Notes: generated by a model not told the origin, from the letters alone. A stretch of 64,000 bases of DNA from Proales similis (GCA_019059635.1 JAGVRJ010000009.1:62001-126000), one strand, 5' to 3'; counted from the first letter of the stretch, positions 32,101 to 47,265 are shown. Program-made: numbers and translations.

Positions 32101-32620
32101 GCGTCTGTTGGCTGAGGACATGTTTGATACTCGCAGGATCAAACACTATCTCTGAGGTGAGGGCGTTATCCAGGTCTTGGGAGCTGGCGGTAATAACTCG
32201 TTCGAATTTCGATAAGTAGCGAACGTAAATGAGCTTGAGAACATATTCAGAGTTAGTACAAGCATTGAACATTTTGGAGTTTAACTCCAGAGCAATGTCC
32301 GTCCACTTTTCCTTCTCACAGACCTTTTCCCATCCTCCTAGGGAAATGACAAGTTTGAGTAGGGTATATAAGTCTAAAGGATGGCCATTGATCGTGGGCC
32401 AGTCTCGCATCTGGCTGCCGACTACTCGATTCCGATGAAATTGGATAAGCCGCTTGTTGAACAAGAATCGACTTTGCCTAGTTTTTTCATCTTCTTCCAT
32501 GACGTTTGCGATTGAGATCTGGGTATTCGAGGGAGCCTCTTGAGCGGGCAATGCTTTCTCGCCTTTTTTATTCCGGTTTTCGTTTTGATTAGCCGTTGTC
32601 ATTCTATTGTTAATTGACAC
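29174..32620 (-). CDS. ARID2: ARID2 (BAF200), PBAF chromatin-remodelling subunit
   Basis: Subunit that defines the PBAF form of SWI/SNF. Exon 1 (32620 to about 31510) has the ARID DNA-binding domain at residues about 45-150 (FNKRLIQFHRNRV, DLYTLLKLVISLGGWEKVCE). Exon 2 has the armadillo-like region (LTILNNLSFEEENSQFM), an RFX-type winged helix (LLCNWLITCFQSDSNSEL, LYPYYQQIAKLNGWPTLS) and two C2H2 fingers (CEWASCGRTFNSAKAVYSHA; CLWPNCDNIKRKRWSLVNHL). The long frame runs past its donor; three more exons continue as ERHCTESALKAA, FEDGPITKSIRLLAALCLRN and LHLKKHEWRLAEIAFDSLES, ending at 29174 and matching the vertebrate ARID2 C-terminus. About 1,060 residues against some 1,835 in human, the difference being in the disordered middle. 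Confidence 0.93.
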
Positions 32621-33028
32621 GAACCGGCATACTGGCCGGATAAGTAAAAGTTATCTTGAGATTAGTAGGCAGACTCGGTAAAAATTGGCATGTGAATAGT
32701 TTCCTCAAATTGTTCAAACGGCTTTCTATACATGAGGATGCTCTTCCATCATATTGCTCAGAGCTCATTGGAGTACATTATTACGATTTTGCATATCCTA
32801 TTAAGACACTGTCTTCAAAGTTGTCTGTCGATCTTGGCCAACCAATTATGTAGCTTTTGTAATATCTTCTTTATGACCTCCCAGAGTTTATTAGAAAAAT
32901 ACAATTCTATCAACCTACAGGCTGAGAACGGAACGTTGTCGAAAAATTATAAAAAGATTCTTAAACTTTTATTTACCGTAAACGATTTTTTATTGTAAGT
33001 TTGAGAAGGGCGGGGCTTGTAATTATCT
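32621..33028. other. Short interval between ARID2 start and ABCG stop
   Basis: Contains the ARID2 promoter. On the plus strand a frame from ATG 32732 to 33000 (88 codons) and an overlapping frame without a usable ATG (32656-32853, reading LGKNWHVNSFLKLFKRLS) both look partly coding. A 58-base GT-AG intron could join the second to SLLEKYNSINLQ, but no start codon precedes it. I do not call a gene. Confidence 0.35.
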
Positions 33029-35954
33029 TCATTTATTTAATTTTACTTTCAGTCGTAAAATTATATACGCTAGGCTCCTCATTACTATATTGATGACAAA
33101 AATCAAAATGAGATCTCGAGCCAAATTGTCCTTTGAATTCTTTATAAAGATGATCAAATTAAAATAAAATAACGTTTCATTACCGGGTTGACTGACAGAG
33201 AATCGAGTACTTCTTGACCATTATCAAAGCACCTGGATGCAGTGGAGTTCGTACAGGGTATGGAATTCACTCCATCCCAGAGCTCAATCATGACAGCATG
33301 GAATGTGTAATAAAGCCAGGATATATATTTTAACCAAATGAAATAGACAGGCGTGGAGCTAAGAACCATAAAATTGAGTTAAATTTCAACAAATTAAATT
33401 CACAGTTATCGTTGAATTCTCACTCATTGTTTAAAAAAAAGCCGGCAAATAAAATCAGAGGAATGAGGATAGGGGCAGCTAGAGCCGTTCCGATGTTAAC
33501 ATCCGAGGTTATCACCGAGAGTAGATATCCTGAAAATTCAGAGTAAATCAATTTTCTCAAATGCGATGCTGGTTGAAAAAACGGGCTATTACCCAGAGCA
33601 GCACTAGCTTGCATTGAAAGAATAAAGGTGAATAAAATTTGGAAAAAAACATTGACACGGTCATCAATATCAGCCATCCAATAGATTATCGAAATCATCG
33701 TCATTCCAAGAACCAGAAATTTTGGGAACTATTATGGCAATTATGATTAGGCAAATAGAATTTCCAGATCATTTGCTCACCTCGGCTATTTGTTTGCTAC
33801 AGTAGTAGATTACAACTGAATAGAGGCGTGCTTTTTGTTCTCGGTAGAAGATAGGCATCTGTCCAGCGAAAGACTTAAATTGGGTAAGTAAGGTTGGCAA
33901 AAGATGAGAAAAATATAAAGTACCGTCAGAATTGGAAACAAGAAGATAAATGCAGTATTCATTAGAAGAATGAATAGCAAGCCATTCCTATCGGTCACGC
34001 CAGTCTCGTCGTAATCTAGTTGTAGATAAATAAGGCCGAAAAATAGAGAAATGACCTTTTTTATGATTCTTCAAAAACTTTTCCAATACTGTTCTTTTAT
34101 TAAATGCTTACAAGTGTCTGCATAATAAGAGCGATGGTAGTGACCGGACTACGGATGTCCGATATAAAGTTTCGCCATAATAACCAGCGACTCTGCTGAA
34201 AGAAATTTGCACCGTATCTATAGAGTGAGAAAAAATTTAATAATCATGCTTGATTGAAATGAGTGAATAAGTTAAAACCTAAAAGGCGGTTGTTCTGGCT
34301 CATACAGACCCATACTTTCAACTGTTGCAATGCTATTGAATATTTCTCGTTGATAGTGAGATTGGCGATAGCGGTCGCAAATGAACTGAAAATTTAACTA
34401 CATTTTGCCGTCGAAAAATTGAGAAAGAAAAAAAATTCACATTCGCTTTGGCTAAAGACTCCTGTCTTTTGTTCGGAACCACTGCCAGTTGTTCAATGTA
34501 AAAGTCTGAAGGATTGTAATTTTGGGGATTAACTCGGCCCATGCTTAAATAATTTAGTTCATATGACATATTCTGATTAACTATTTTATTCTTCAAGTCC
34601 TACCTCTGGAAAAAGTTCTGAGCTTCTTGACGAGGACCAAAATATGCTAATCTTCCTTCTGATAATAAGCAAAGGCTGCAATATTTCGATCAGCTTTTTC
34701 GTCAAAACAAAGTGAGGTCATTCTCAAGAAAATTACGTGTCAAATTTCTCAAAGATTTGCGTTGATGGCTGGTGTATGGTGCAAATAATGGTTTTTCCTT
34801 GTTGAGCCAACTCTTTCATAATTTCAACAATTCCGATAGCCATGTAGGCATCTAAAAAAAGAAGCTTCTTAAATCTAGGTAGGAGAATCTTTTGGTAATT
34901 AATTTACCAAGTCCACTGGTCGGCTCATCGCAGAATACTAAAGAAAAACTTCAAGTTTAAACAAAGACTGAGCATCGTTTGATTTTATCATTCAGTTTGT
35001 TTACATAGTGAAGGATTTGTTATGATCTTGAATTGATAAATTATTAAAATCATCAAGAATTCTTAAAAACTAATATTTAATTCTAAAAATTTAAATTGCT
35101 TAATTTACCTCAGAGGCAAATGCGAGTCTTCGTTTTTCGCCGCCTGAGAGTCCTTTTTTCTTATCGGCTCCTCCGATTTTATTATCTCGTACTTTAACCA
35201 AATTAACCTATTATTATTTCTATTTATAAAGTATCAGAGAAAATTATTTTCCAAAGCTTGCATTACCTGTTGGATGACTTGTTCAACTCGCGCTTTGATG
35301 TCTTCTTTAGTGTAGTCTCTTGACATTTTGATTCTAGCCTATCAAATTATGAATGGATATACGTCATTAAATCTTTTGTTTCCGTGAAAAGGTACCAAAA
35401 AGGCGAGATGTTCTCTCACGGTCAAAGTCTCAATAAATAGATCCGTTTGTTGCACATAGCCTGAATATTGATTTAAATCATTGAGATCAACACTTTTTCC
35501 ATTGACTTTAACATCTCCCTCAACAATTAGTCGGTTTCTATTACGAAAAGAGATAATGTTTAAGAGTGTAGTTTTTCCTGCGCCACTTAAACAATGAGAC
35601 CAATAAAAAGAGATTATTTAAAACTATTTGAAAAAGCCAATGATTACCTGGCACCCATTATCGCACAAAGTTGGCCGGGCTTGACGATCCCATTTACTTC
35701 ATTCAGAATTCGAGGGTACTGCTCGTCTTCTGAAGGTTTAAAAAGTCTCTTGAATTTTTTTGCCAAGCTCAATTTCGGCTTTGCATAAGCACTGAGATTC
35801 CATGAAAGCGTTAACTTTCGTTTTTGCTCATTTGAGTCAAAATATGGATAGCCGCTGTCATAATAGAGGCCGGGATATTGGTTGCCCTGCTGAAACTTCC
35901 AAGCAAATTTTATCAACGGTTTACAAAAATAAAAAGAGATATTTTTTTTACCAT
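33029..35954 (-). CDS. White-type ABCG half-transporter A
   Basis: ATP-binding-cassette half-transporter of subfamily G (nucleotide-binding domain first, then six membrane helices), which dimerises to move lipids, pigments precursors or xenobiotics. About a dozen short exons. The N-terminal exon reads KLTLSWNLSAYAKP and KPGQLCAIMGA; the next completes Walker A ([13 protein letters not shown]); then YSGYVQQTDLFIETLTVREH, signature [14 protein letters not shown], Walker B/D-loop [10 protein letters not shown]-loop [32 protein letters not shown]; then helices, the lumenal Cys loop (IPCTNSTASRC) and a final helix ending VMRSLAYIILRLKVKLNK. The best start is an ATG at 35952-35954 immediately followed by a donor, so exon 1 would hold only the initiator codon; this is tentative. 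Divergent from a paralogue at 36309. Confidence 0.88.
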
Positions 35955-36308
35955 TTTGTGTTTTTCTTTGTCATTTGCCGAGCTTATCAATCTTTAAATA
36001 CCCTTGTCAAGTATTGCAGTTGAGAAGGCTTTACTCATAAGTAATTTTCGCTAAGCCCTCCAGCGATTCAGTCTGTTTACATGACTAAATTTTCTTTTGT
36101 TTTGCTTCTCTGATCCATGACCAGTAAATTATCTCGCTTGTGCTAGATTATTGGGTTTAAGTTCGGAAATATTGAGTTTCGAATTTTTAAGGGTAAAAAT
36201 TTTATAATGGTCAAGCATGACTAGTTCCAATCTGTGTCTTATTTAACCGGCAGTAAAAGCAAAAATTTTAGCTTTTCCAGATACAACAAAAAATAACCTT
36301 AGAGATCA
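35955..36308. promoter_or_regulatory. Bidirectional promoter region of the ABCG pair
   Basis: 354 bases between the two divergent ABCG start codons. No other gene fits; it must carry both promoters. No clear TATA box at a fixed distance on either side. Confidence 0.5.
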
Positions 36309-39212
36309 ATGTACCCCGTAAGTTAAAATTTTACTTCTTGAATTATCGAGTTATATTTCTATATCTTCTTTGTATACCCCGACTTAAGTATAACTATTCT
36401 TTCAATCCTGGTCAAATCTATCAGCCAGTGAGCCAGAATGCAATCAATGGAGTGAACGATAAACCACCTGTAACCCTTTCATGGCGCAACATCTCGGCCA
36501 CAGTCAGATTGCCTGAGAGCCCTTTCAAAAGAATTAAAAACAAAATTCGCCCTGAACCACTTGATGAAATGGAGCTCTATCAGTACTACTATTACGGCAA
36601 AGAGCCTGAGGATAAGAGATTTAAAAAAGTTCTCGAAAACGGTAATTTTTGTTGGAAAAGATTTTTCGTTGACTGTAATTCAAATACCTTTGTCTGGACT
36701 AATATGAAAAGTGTCTGGCCTTGTCAAGCCGGGCCAGAGTTGCGCTATTATGGGAGCAAGGTAACATGTGCGCTAGTGTTTAGATTCAAAATAGCATCTT
36801 AGAAATTACTAAAGTGGAGCAGGAAAGACGACTCTTCTCAACATACTTAATTTTCGAAAAACGAGTAAATTAAAGTCGGAGGGTCAAGTGATGCTGAACG
36901 GGCAGCCAGCGACATGGGATTTGATATCTCGCAATTCAGGCTATGTTCAGCAAGACGATCTATTCTTCGGATCATTAACTGTCCGTGAACACTTGTTATT
37001 TCATGTAAAATTCTTTTCTTGTTCTTTTCAAATTCTTCATTCTACTGATTCAATAGGCAATGACTCGTTTAGACTCTTCGCTCTCTCGAGAGGAGAAGTA
37101 TCGAAGAGTCGATGAAGTGATTGGTGATGTAAGGCTTCATTTGAGACTATCAACTAATATAACTTTTTAAATCCGGGCACAGCTTAATCTAGACAAGTCA
37201 GAAAACACTCGAATAGGAATGGGCGATAAAATGAAAGGAATTTCAGGTGGAGAAAAAAGACGCCTTGCCTTTGCAACAGAGGTAAGCTTTCAAATATTCG
37301 TTGATCATAAATTTTATTTAATTACTAGAATTGGACCTTAAAGATACTGACGAATCCTCCGTTACGTAAGATGAGTTGGTTAGGATTTTTTTAAATCTAG
37401 AAAACTAAAGATTTTAGTATTTTGTGATGAGCCCACCAGTGGATTGGGTAAACAACATTTTTAAAAAACGAATCGCCACTTCTGATTCTATTATTAAATA
37501 ACTCAAGATTCTTTCCTGGCGCTGACATTGGTTGAAGCCATCGAAAAACTAGCAAAGCGAGGAAAAACAGTTGTTTGCACCATTCATCAGCCATCAAGTC
37601 AAATTTTTGAAAAGTTTGATACTCTCTACTTGCTAGCGGAAGGCAGATTAGCATACTTCGGTCCTACAAAAGAAGCCAGCCAATATTTTGCTATGTAAAT
37701 TACTAATCGAATTTTTGATTGAAACACCTTCTTATTAAAATCTTGTTCAGGCAAGGAAATCCGGTCCCGCCTCTATTTAATCCTGCTGATCACTATGTGC
37801 AAAGCTTAGCAATTGATAAAAATAATCGAGAGGCTTCTCTACAAAAAGTCAAGGTTACCATTTATCTAAACTCATAATTATCAGTTAAAAAACACTCCTT
37901 ACTTTTCAAAAGATGTTCACAACTGGATTCGCAAATAGCCATCTGAATATGAAAGCGATGGGAGAGCTTCAGCAAGCTGAAAGTTCTGCATTGCCATTGG
38001 ATAGCGAAGGACCGAAGTAAGCATTTTCTAAAATCTATTTGCACCTTGCTTGGTGTATTTTTTTCTTCAGATATAATTCGGGCTATATCAATCAATTTGC
38101 TTGGCTCATGTGGCGTCAAGTTCGTATGGACATTCGAACTCCTGAAGCAACTTTGATTTTGGCTATGCAATCATTTGTATAAATTTGAGCCGAAATTTTC
38201 TTTGCAACTCTTACTGAGGATTACATTTTCTTTCAGATTATTGGCACTTTTATTGGACTGATCTTCCTTCGACTGGACAACGACCAAACTGGTGTTCAAA
38301 ATCGATTGGGTTTCATGTTTATACTGTTGATGCAGTCTAATTTTGGATACATTTACTCAGTCTTGAATGTAATTAAGGAAAGAATTCCTCTTAACAAATA
38401 TGAACTATTGATGCATAAATCTAACTAGACTTTTCCATTCGATCTGCCTTTGGTTTACAGAGAAAGCAAATCCCGGGTCTATTCAATCACACCATATTAT
38501 TTAGTCAAACTTTTCTCGGAGGCAAATACGATTTGATTAAGACTAAAAATTCTATGAAAAAAAAACTTTGATTCTTTAGATTCCTCGATTTCTCCTTATT
38601 CCGGTTGTTTTAGTTTCTATAACCTACTGGATGAGTGGCTTAAGAGATGATTTTGGAGTCTTTATCTCTGTTCTGTTGACTTATCTCTTTGTGGTTCAAA
38701 TTGCAATAGCTGCAGGTAAATGAGCCCTCAGTGAATTGCATATTTGAAGTGTTATCATTGCGACTTAAAGGAAGTCTTGTATCAATTGTTTCACCAAATA
38801 TTGACTTTGCTCTAGCGATCGTAGTACCAATTTTGATGCCCCTTATAGTATTTGGAGGCTTCTTCCTCAACTCAGAGTAAGTAGTTTGGATTAGAGAAAG
38901 TCAAAGCTTTATATATTTCAAGATTTCTGCTCTTCAAGCTCTGCGCCCGACTACTTCATATGGATCAAATATATCTCCTGGTTCTACTATAGCTTTGAAA
39001 ATCTAAATATACTTGTGTGGCGTGATGTCGACTCAATCTCGTGCACTACCAGCAACACTGAATTGTGTTTCTCAAACGGAGATGCAGTCTTGAGTGCTTT
39101 CTCTTTCAATGAATCCAATTTGATTCGTAATTACGCAATAATGGGGGCCATTTTGGTCGTGTTACGTGTTCTAGGATTTGTGGTTCTTCAACTGAAACTA
39201 CGCCTGGCCTAA
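36309..39212 (+). CDS. White-type ABCG half-transporter B
   Basis: Paralogue of the minus-strand neighbour with the same domain order. Exon 1 is only MYP (36309-36317), joined by phase-0 splice to [17 protein letters not shown]. Then [31 protein letters not shown], Walker [17 protein letters not shown], the white-family block [20 protein letters not shown], signature [14 protein letters not shown], Walker B/D-loop [17 protein letters not shown]-loop [18 protein letters not shown] and [16 protein letters not shown]. Membrane domain from about 38060 ([18 protein letters not shown]) to the final [15 protein letters not shown], with an extracellular Cys pair ([10 protein letters not shown]). At least twelve short introns. 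The motifs closely follow Drosophila white/scarlet and ABCG1/4; substrate unknown. Confidence 0.9.
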
Positions 39213-39347
39213 TATTTAAAAAAAAAACATTATTTCATCTTTTGGTTTAAAAAATTTCGAATAAATTTGACCAATTTTATTTTTACAGAATTTTAGATCG
39301 AAATTGAATGAATATGTTCAATAATCTGAGGCACCCTCTAATGCTTT

Positions 39348-40664
39348 TTACCATCCGGGCGCTGCATTGGCCAGCCGTCTTATTCTTCGAGTGTTTCTGT
39401 CTTGATCGCGAATTTTCTTTTCCATTTCGGCGTCAGTTAACGTCTCAAGGATAGGGCACCATTGGTCCGCCTCATTGAGTGGTCTCACGATGCAGTCCAC
39501 AACCGGCATTGGTGACTCGATTACCGCAAAAGTTTTCTGATGCCAGGCCAGCTGACCTCTGATACTGTACGCAATCGAAGTGACAAACTCTCCACCGAGA
39601 CCAAGCTCAGCTGCTAACTTTTTGGCAAATTCTTCTGGACTGTTGTCTGGCTCCGACATGTCCCATTCGAACTGGTCCACCAAGGACACGTTTCCGACAT
39701 GGATGTTTAATTTGATTAAAACTCTTTGATCGGTACTCTCCTCAATTAGGTTGTCTGACGGATGAGACTCAAGCTGCTGGCGAATGCATTGGGCCACTGC
39801 AGGTACAAATACCGAAGGATTGAGATCAAGGTCATCGCAAAGGATTTCAGCAAACATTTCGGGTGAAATGAGTTGCTCATTTTTGTTCCACGTAAATGTA
39901 TCGCGAAGTTTTTGGCCTTCAAGCTCGAGGTCAATACGAATTGGGACCAAGATATCAGGTTGATGAGCATTTTCTGCCATTGACTCTGGTTCCAAATCGT
40001 CAAAACTATTAACAAACGGGGTTAAACGATTTGTACATAAACGCTGATTTGGCAATATATTAAGTGAACCTACCACAATGGATAAGTCCGGCGACGAGGA
40101 ACTATTCTATTGCGATTGATCGGCGTTGGAGCCGGTACGGCGTCCAAGTGTTGTTCAGTTCTAATAGGTTGGCTCCAAGTTGACGTTCTCTTGTTGCGTT
40201 CACTTCAATGAATTATCAAAGTTAGTTTGATGATGAATTGCCAAAAATTAGGTCATTTTTACGGTCTTGGTATGCTGGGCTCAGAGCTTACAACCATCGC
40301 TCTGTACTTTTGGTCTTCTCCGTCCATGATTTCATCTGCTTCGCTGGCCTTGATCAACGTGATATTGGTAGGAAGGGCCTGATCTGCGCATCCCATTTGC
40401 ACCAGCCGTCTTCTTTCCTCGTGTGTGAGATTGCGCTTCCATAACGATGGATACTTTTTATACAAAGTTCCTCGAACCAAACGCAAATAGGCGCCAACCT
40501 ATTTGTTTTAAGGAATAACTCAAACAGAATAGAGCAAAACACTTAGCCTAGCTTACTTCTGAACCAATATAATAACGTTCTGGCTGTCCACCACTGCCGG
40601 CATCACCTTCTATGGCTTCCAACGTAAAAGTAAGAGGCACGGGCCTTTCTCCGTACGTCTTCAT
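39348..40664 (-). CDS. SMARCB1: SMARCB1 / SNF5 core subunit of SWI/SNF
   Basis: Core subunit of BAF and PBAF chromatin remodellers. Start [16 protein letters not shown] aligns with SKTFGQKPVKFQLE and MALQTYGDKPVAFQLE of animal homologues; next come [40 protein letters not shown], and an exon with [15 protein letters not shown]. The final exon has both SNF5 repeats ([40 protein letters not shown]), [18 protein letters not shown] and the coiled-coil end [20 protein letters not shown], stopping at AAPGW. About 375 residues, as usual. The winged-helix N-terminal domain is present. Upstream of the chosen ATG, minus-strand DNA at 40670-40870 also reads open exon-like segments (LSDMDITK, ICARLGLDVMIKLMVAERGQ), possibly an alternative 5' exon in another frame. 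Confidence 0.95.
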
Positions 40665-41252
40665 GGCTGAATATTTGTGCGCCTTGTTTAACTTGGCCCC
40701 TCTCGGCCACCATTAATTTAATCATGACATCAAGACCCAAACGTGCGCAAATCTAACATAACATCGGGAAATCAGTTAGGCGTATATTGGGATCACTTTC
40801 TCTGCTTAATAAACCTTTGTGATATCCATATCACTCAAGTTATAATTGAAAAAAGCATCAAGCTGTTAGAAAAAAGATAAATAATTTTTTAAAGAAAAGT
40901 GATTTGGAAAGAGAAATGAATAAATTAGCGCTCCCAATCAAGTGCTTTATTTTTTTTAGATTTGACCTTTCAAAAGTTACAACTTATATAAATGAAGCTC
41001 AAGGTTACTCTTTGATTCATGTAATTTTAACTCCAAAAGGCTTAAACTTGATGGAAACTTTCACTAAATAAACTCGAAAGCCAAACTAGAGCGCACTGTC
41101 TAACGCTCAAACAAGTACACAGCATTGTTTCATCAAGTGAACAGTGACGATAGCAAATTCAAATAGTGAAGCATCGCATTTCGTGTTTATATTCATAAAG
41201 AAAGGCTAAGCGCAATCACCACTGATTTAAGTTTCAGAGCCGAACATAAAAG
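40665..41252. other. Divergent intergenic region SMARCB1 / PSMC1
   Basis: 588 bases holding both promoters. The proximal 200 bases on the minus strand contain splice-bounded open segments of uncertain meaning, described under SMARCB1. The rest is AT-rich with no other coding signal. Confidence 0.45.
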
Positions 41253-42575
41253 ATGGGCAACCGCTCTGCTGGAATGGGTCGTGACCTAGGCGACAAAAAA
41301 GATGACAAAGACAAAAAGAAGAAATATGAGCCTCCAGTCCCGACTCGCATCGGCAAGAAAAAGAAGAAGACAAAGGGCCCAGAGGCGATTGACAAACTGC
41401 CGCCTGTTCTTCCCTACACTCGATGTCGACTCAAGCTTCTTCGATTCGAAAGAATTAAAGATTACTTGTTGATGGAAGAAGAATATATAAAAAATCAAGA
41501 GCGCCTCAGGCCTCAAGAAGAGAGACACGAAGAAGAGAGATCCAAAGTAGACGACCTGCGTGGTTCTCCAATGGCAGTTGGAACTCTGGAAGAAATTATT
41601 GATGACAACCACGCTATCGTTTCGACCTCAGTTGGATCTGAGCATTACGTCAGCATTTTATCGTTTGTAGACAAAGATGCTCTCGAGCCGGGTTGTACCG
41701 TCCTTCTAAATCACAAAGTACATGCCGTGATTGGCGTTTTAGCCGATGACACCGACCCAATGGTTACGGTGATGAAACTCGAAAAGGCTCCTCAAGAGAC
41801 CTATGCAGACATCGGAGGTTTAGATCAGCAGATCCAAGAAATCAAAGAGTCGGTTGAGCTTCCGCTCACTCACCCAGAATACTACGAAGAAATGGGTATC
41901 AAACCTCCGAAAGGAGTTATCCTCTATGGGCCTCCAGGAACAGGAAAAACCCTCTTGGCCAAAGCTGTTGCCAATCAAACTTCTGCTACCTTTCTTCGAG
42001 TGGTTGGCTCAGAGCTGATTCAAAAGTATTTGGGCGATGGTCCTAAGTTGGTTCGTGAATTATTTCGGGTCGCCGAGGAGCATTCTCCTTCAATTGTGTT
42101 TATAGACGAAATCGATGCAGTTGGAACAAAGCGCTACGATTCAAACTCCGGCGGTGAAAGAGAGATTCAACGAACTATGTTGGAACTTCTCAATCAGCTC
42201 GACGGCTTCGACTCAAGAGGTGACGTCAAAGTAATCATGGCCACTAATCGAATAGACAGCTTGGATCCTGCTTTGATTAGACCAGGTCGAATTGATCGCA
42301 AGATTGAGTTTCCCTTGCCAAATGAAAAGACCAAGCGTATGATCTTTAAAATTCACACGGGCAAAATGACTCTGGCCGATGATGTAAATTTGGAAGAGTT
42401 AATTATGTCAAAAGACGACTTGTCTGGGGCAGACATTAAAGCAATCTGCACCGAAGCCGGCTTAATGGCTCTGCGAGAAAGACGTATGAAAGTGACCAGT
42501 GATGATTTCAAAAAGTCCAAGGAGAATGTATTATACAGAAAGAGCGAGGGAGTTCCTGAAGGCTTGTATCTTTAG
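41253..42575 (+). CDS. PSMC1: 26S proteasome regulatory ATPase Rpt2
   Basis: Intronless, 440 residues, exactly the length expected of Rpt2/PSMC1, one of six AAA+ ATPases that unfold substrates and open the 20S gate. N-terminus [16 protein letters not shown] is the conserved myristoylated start of Rpt2; a Lys-rich linker and coiled coil follow, then the OB domain ([20 protein letters not shown]). AAA core: Walker [16 protein letters not shown], pore loop KYLGDGPK, Walker [11 protein letters not shown], sensor-1 MATNRID, arginine fingers RPGRIDRK. It ends EGLYL, the HbYX-type tail that docks in the alpha ring. All key residues are present. Confidence 0.98.
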   Translation: MGNRSAGMGRDLGDKKDDKDKKKKYEPPVPTRIGKKKKKTKGPEAIDKLPPVLPYTRCRLKLLRFERIKDYLLMEEEYIKNQERLRPQEERHEEERSKVDDLRGSPMAVGTLEEIIDDNHAIVSTSVGSEHYVSILSFVDKDALEPGCTVLLNHKVHAVIGVLADDTDPMVTVMKLEKAPQETYADIGGLDQQIQEIKESVELPLTHPEYYEEMGIKPPKGVILYGPPGTGKTLLAKAVANQTSATFLRVVGSELIQKYLGDGPKLVRELFRVAEEHSPSIVFIDEIDAVGTKRYDSNSGGEREIQRTMLELLNQLDGFDSRGDVKVIMATNRIDSLDPALIRPGRIDRKIEFPLPNEKTKRMIFKIHTGKMTLADDVNLEELIMSKDDLSGADIKAICTEAGLMALRERRMKVTSDDFKKSKENVLYRKSEGVPEGLYL

Positions 42576-42874
42576 AAAACAAGTGCCCAGGAACAATGAA
42601 ACTTAAGTTCATCCGTTTTTAAGACTCTAAGCGAAAAGCGGTGTTGATGCATGCCTCTTGATAGCCCAAGCAAATAATTAGAGGCTATAAATAACTCAAC
42701 CCTTCAACCCAATATGAAAATCGAAATAAATATCAATTAAGATAAACTTTATTAGTTTTTGAGCTTTGAAAATTTTTAAGAGGTTTGAGTTCGATCTAGT
42801 CCTTTAAGTTTTGTGCTGTAAATTTTGGATTCATTGTGATTCATTCAGACTCAAGGATTGAGAGATTCCAGTGA

Positions 42875-43602
42875 TTAATACAGGTCGATGTAGCCGAAAA
42901 TGGTCACATTTCCTTTTCCATTGCTGTCTTGAACTATGATCTCTTTTTGCTTGTCCAAATCTAAGCTTCGAAAGTAGTCGACAACTCGTTGGTAGCATTT
43001 GAGATCGGTCACTCGAATACCATCATCAAAATGATTTTCTGAAAAATAGACCGAGTATCGGTAGAAGGTGTTGTCCACCTGTTTAGTAAAGTTTTGATAG
43101 TAGTCTCCGACCACCTTCGGATAGATGTAAAACTTGATCAGTTCAGGCAAGCGAACTCTTCGTTGACTAGGCAAATAACTCAATGCTAGCTTTTTCAGGT
43201 CCTCTACCTTATATCCTGTGAATTTATATTCCGTTTGTTCACATTCAACCAAACCACTATGAGTTGAATTAAGTGATCAAAAGTTCTAAAAGGCAAATAA
43301 ACAAACTATTTACTTATTGCAGCTAAGAAGCTTGGTGTCCAAGTAGTAATCGCATTGAATGACTTGAATTTGATGAATTACATATTGAAAGAAAAAACCA
43401 AGGAGTTAATTGGTTTACATTCAGGTGATTGGCGCCTCTTGCGGTCGATTAACGATTCCTGATAGACTTGACCATGTGCAGCTTTTGACAAAGAATCAAG
43501 GACATTGGATCCAGTTTTAAGAAGATCGCCTACAAGTGCCTCTTCAAGTTGAGCTTTGATCAGCCCTGCCAAGCTGACGAAAATAAACAGTATCAGTTTC
43601 AT
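42875..43602 (-). CDS. Secreted precursor with furin site and four-Cys mature domain
   Basis: Three exons. The start at 43602 gives signal peptide MKLILFIFVSLAGLIKAQ; residues 19-53 form a short propeptide with amphipathic helix (LVGDLLKTGSNVLDSLSKAA); residues 54-57 are Arg-Lys-Arg-Arg before QSPE, a strong furin/proprotein-convertase site. A 56-base and a 57-base intron bring in QCDYYLDTKLLSCNNGLVEC and a long last exon (YKFTGYKVEDLKKLALSYLP to VTIFGYIDLY-stop). Mature part is about 160 residues with four cysteines, enough for two disulfides. Looks like a secreted factor or hormone precursor; no family recognised. Frames upstream of the chosen Met remain open for 24 codons but lack a signal peptide at their start. 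Confidence 0.6.
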
Positions 43603-44316
43603 TGTGGAAGTCTTTAGTATAAAGTCAAGTTTGCTAGTGTCTCGGAGTTCGCATTCGCCATTTATTCCGGTCAAACAAGTTGACCTTTATTTCTCTGGGC
43701 GTAGTCGATTATGAAAGCACCTCCTAAATATGGTCCCTGAGTTACACCATACGCTAGAATACCCGTGCATCAGCATATTGGAGCTAAAGCGAGTACTTGA
43801 ATCAGCCAACCAAACTCTAGTTGGGCTTCATAATTGATATCCGTGACCACGAGTGATTACAGATTATCATCTCTAGAGAGCCTAACCAATACCTTCATCG
43901 CCCTGCGAGCAAGACCCCAAGACTGGTCCTAAAATCCGATGGGAAATTATTTTATCCCTAGAAACATCTTCTCTTGTTTTAAAGTTATTTTATGAAAACT
44001 AAATTATTCTCCAGTGTTAGTAGTTTGAGTAAAACGGGTTTGATTGTCTATTGCACTGAATTGATTTGTAATTTATTTAAAACTAATTATTTGCTGATGT
44101 GATTTCTCTCTTATTAGAAACTAATAGAAAATGCCTTCTATTTGTTGATGAGAAATGATTTAATCATTTAACTAGAGGGGAGAATTGTGCCGCAGAAGAT
44201 TTGAGGTTAGAATTCTCTCAGCGAGAGTCTATAAAATACAGAGTGTGATTGAAGCGCTATTTAAAAGGTTGACCGTAAAAAAGAGGGGGAAAGCCGTTTG
44301 TGATTTGGAGAATTGC
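43603..44316. other. Intergenic with a possible degenerate coding fragment
   Basis: Between the secreted precursor and the beta-tubulin stop. Minus-strand bases 43684-43858 read a hydrophobic, protein-like frame interrupted by one TGA (see findings). The rest, including the tubulin 3' flank, shows nothing. Confidence 0.4.

Positions 44317-47265
<2,949 letters not shown>

Noticed and set aside
33060..33167. Plus-strand open exon that seemed to extend the frame at 32732-32998
   Set aside because: It is antisense to the last exon of ABCG gene A, whose C-terminal helix (VMRSLAYIILRLK) is clearly coding on the minus strand.
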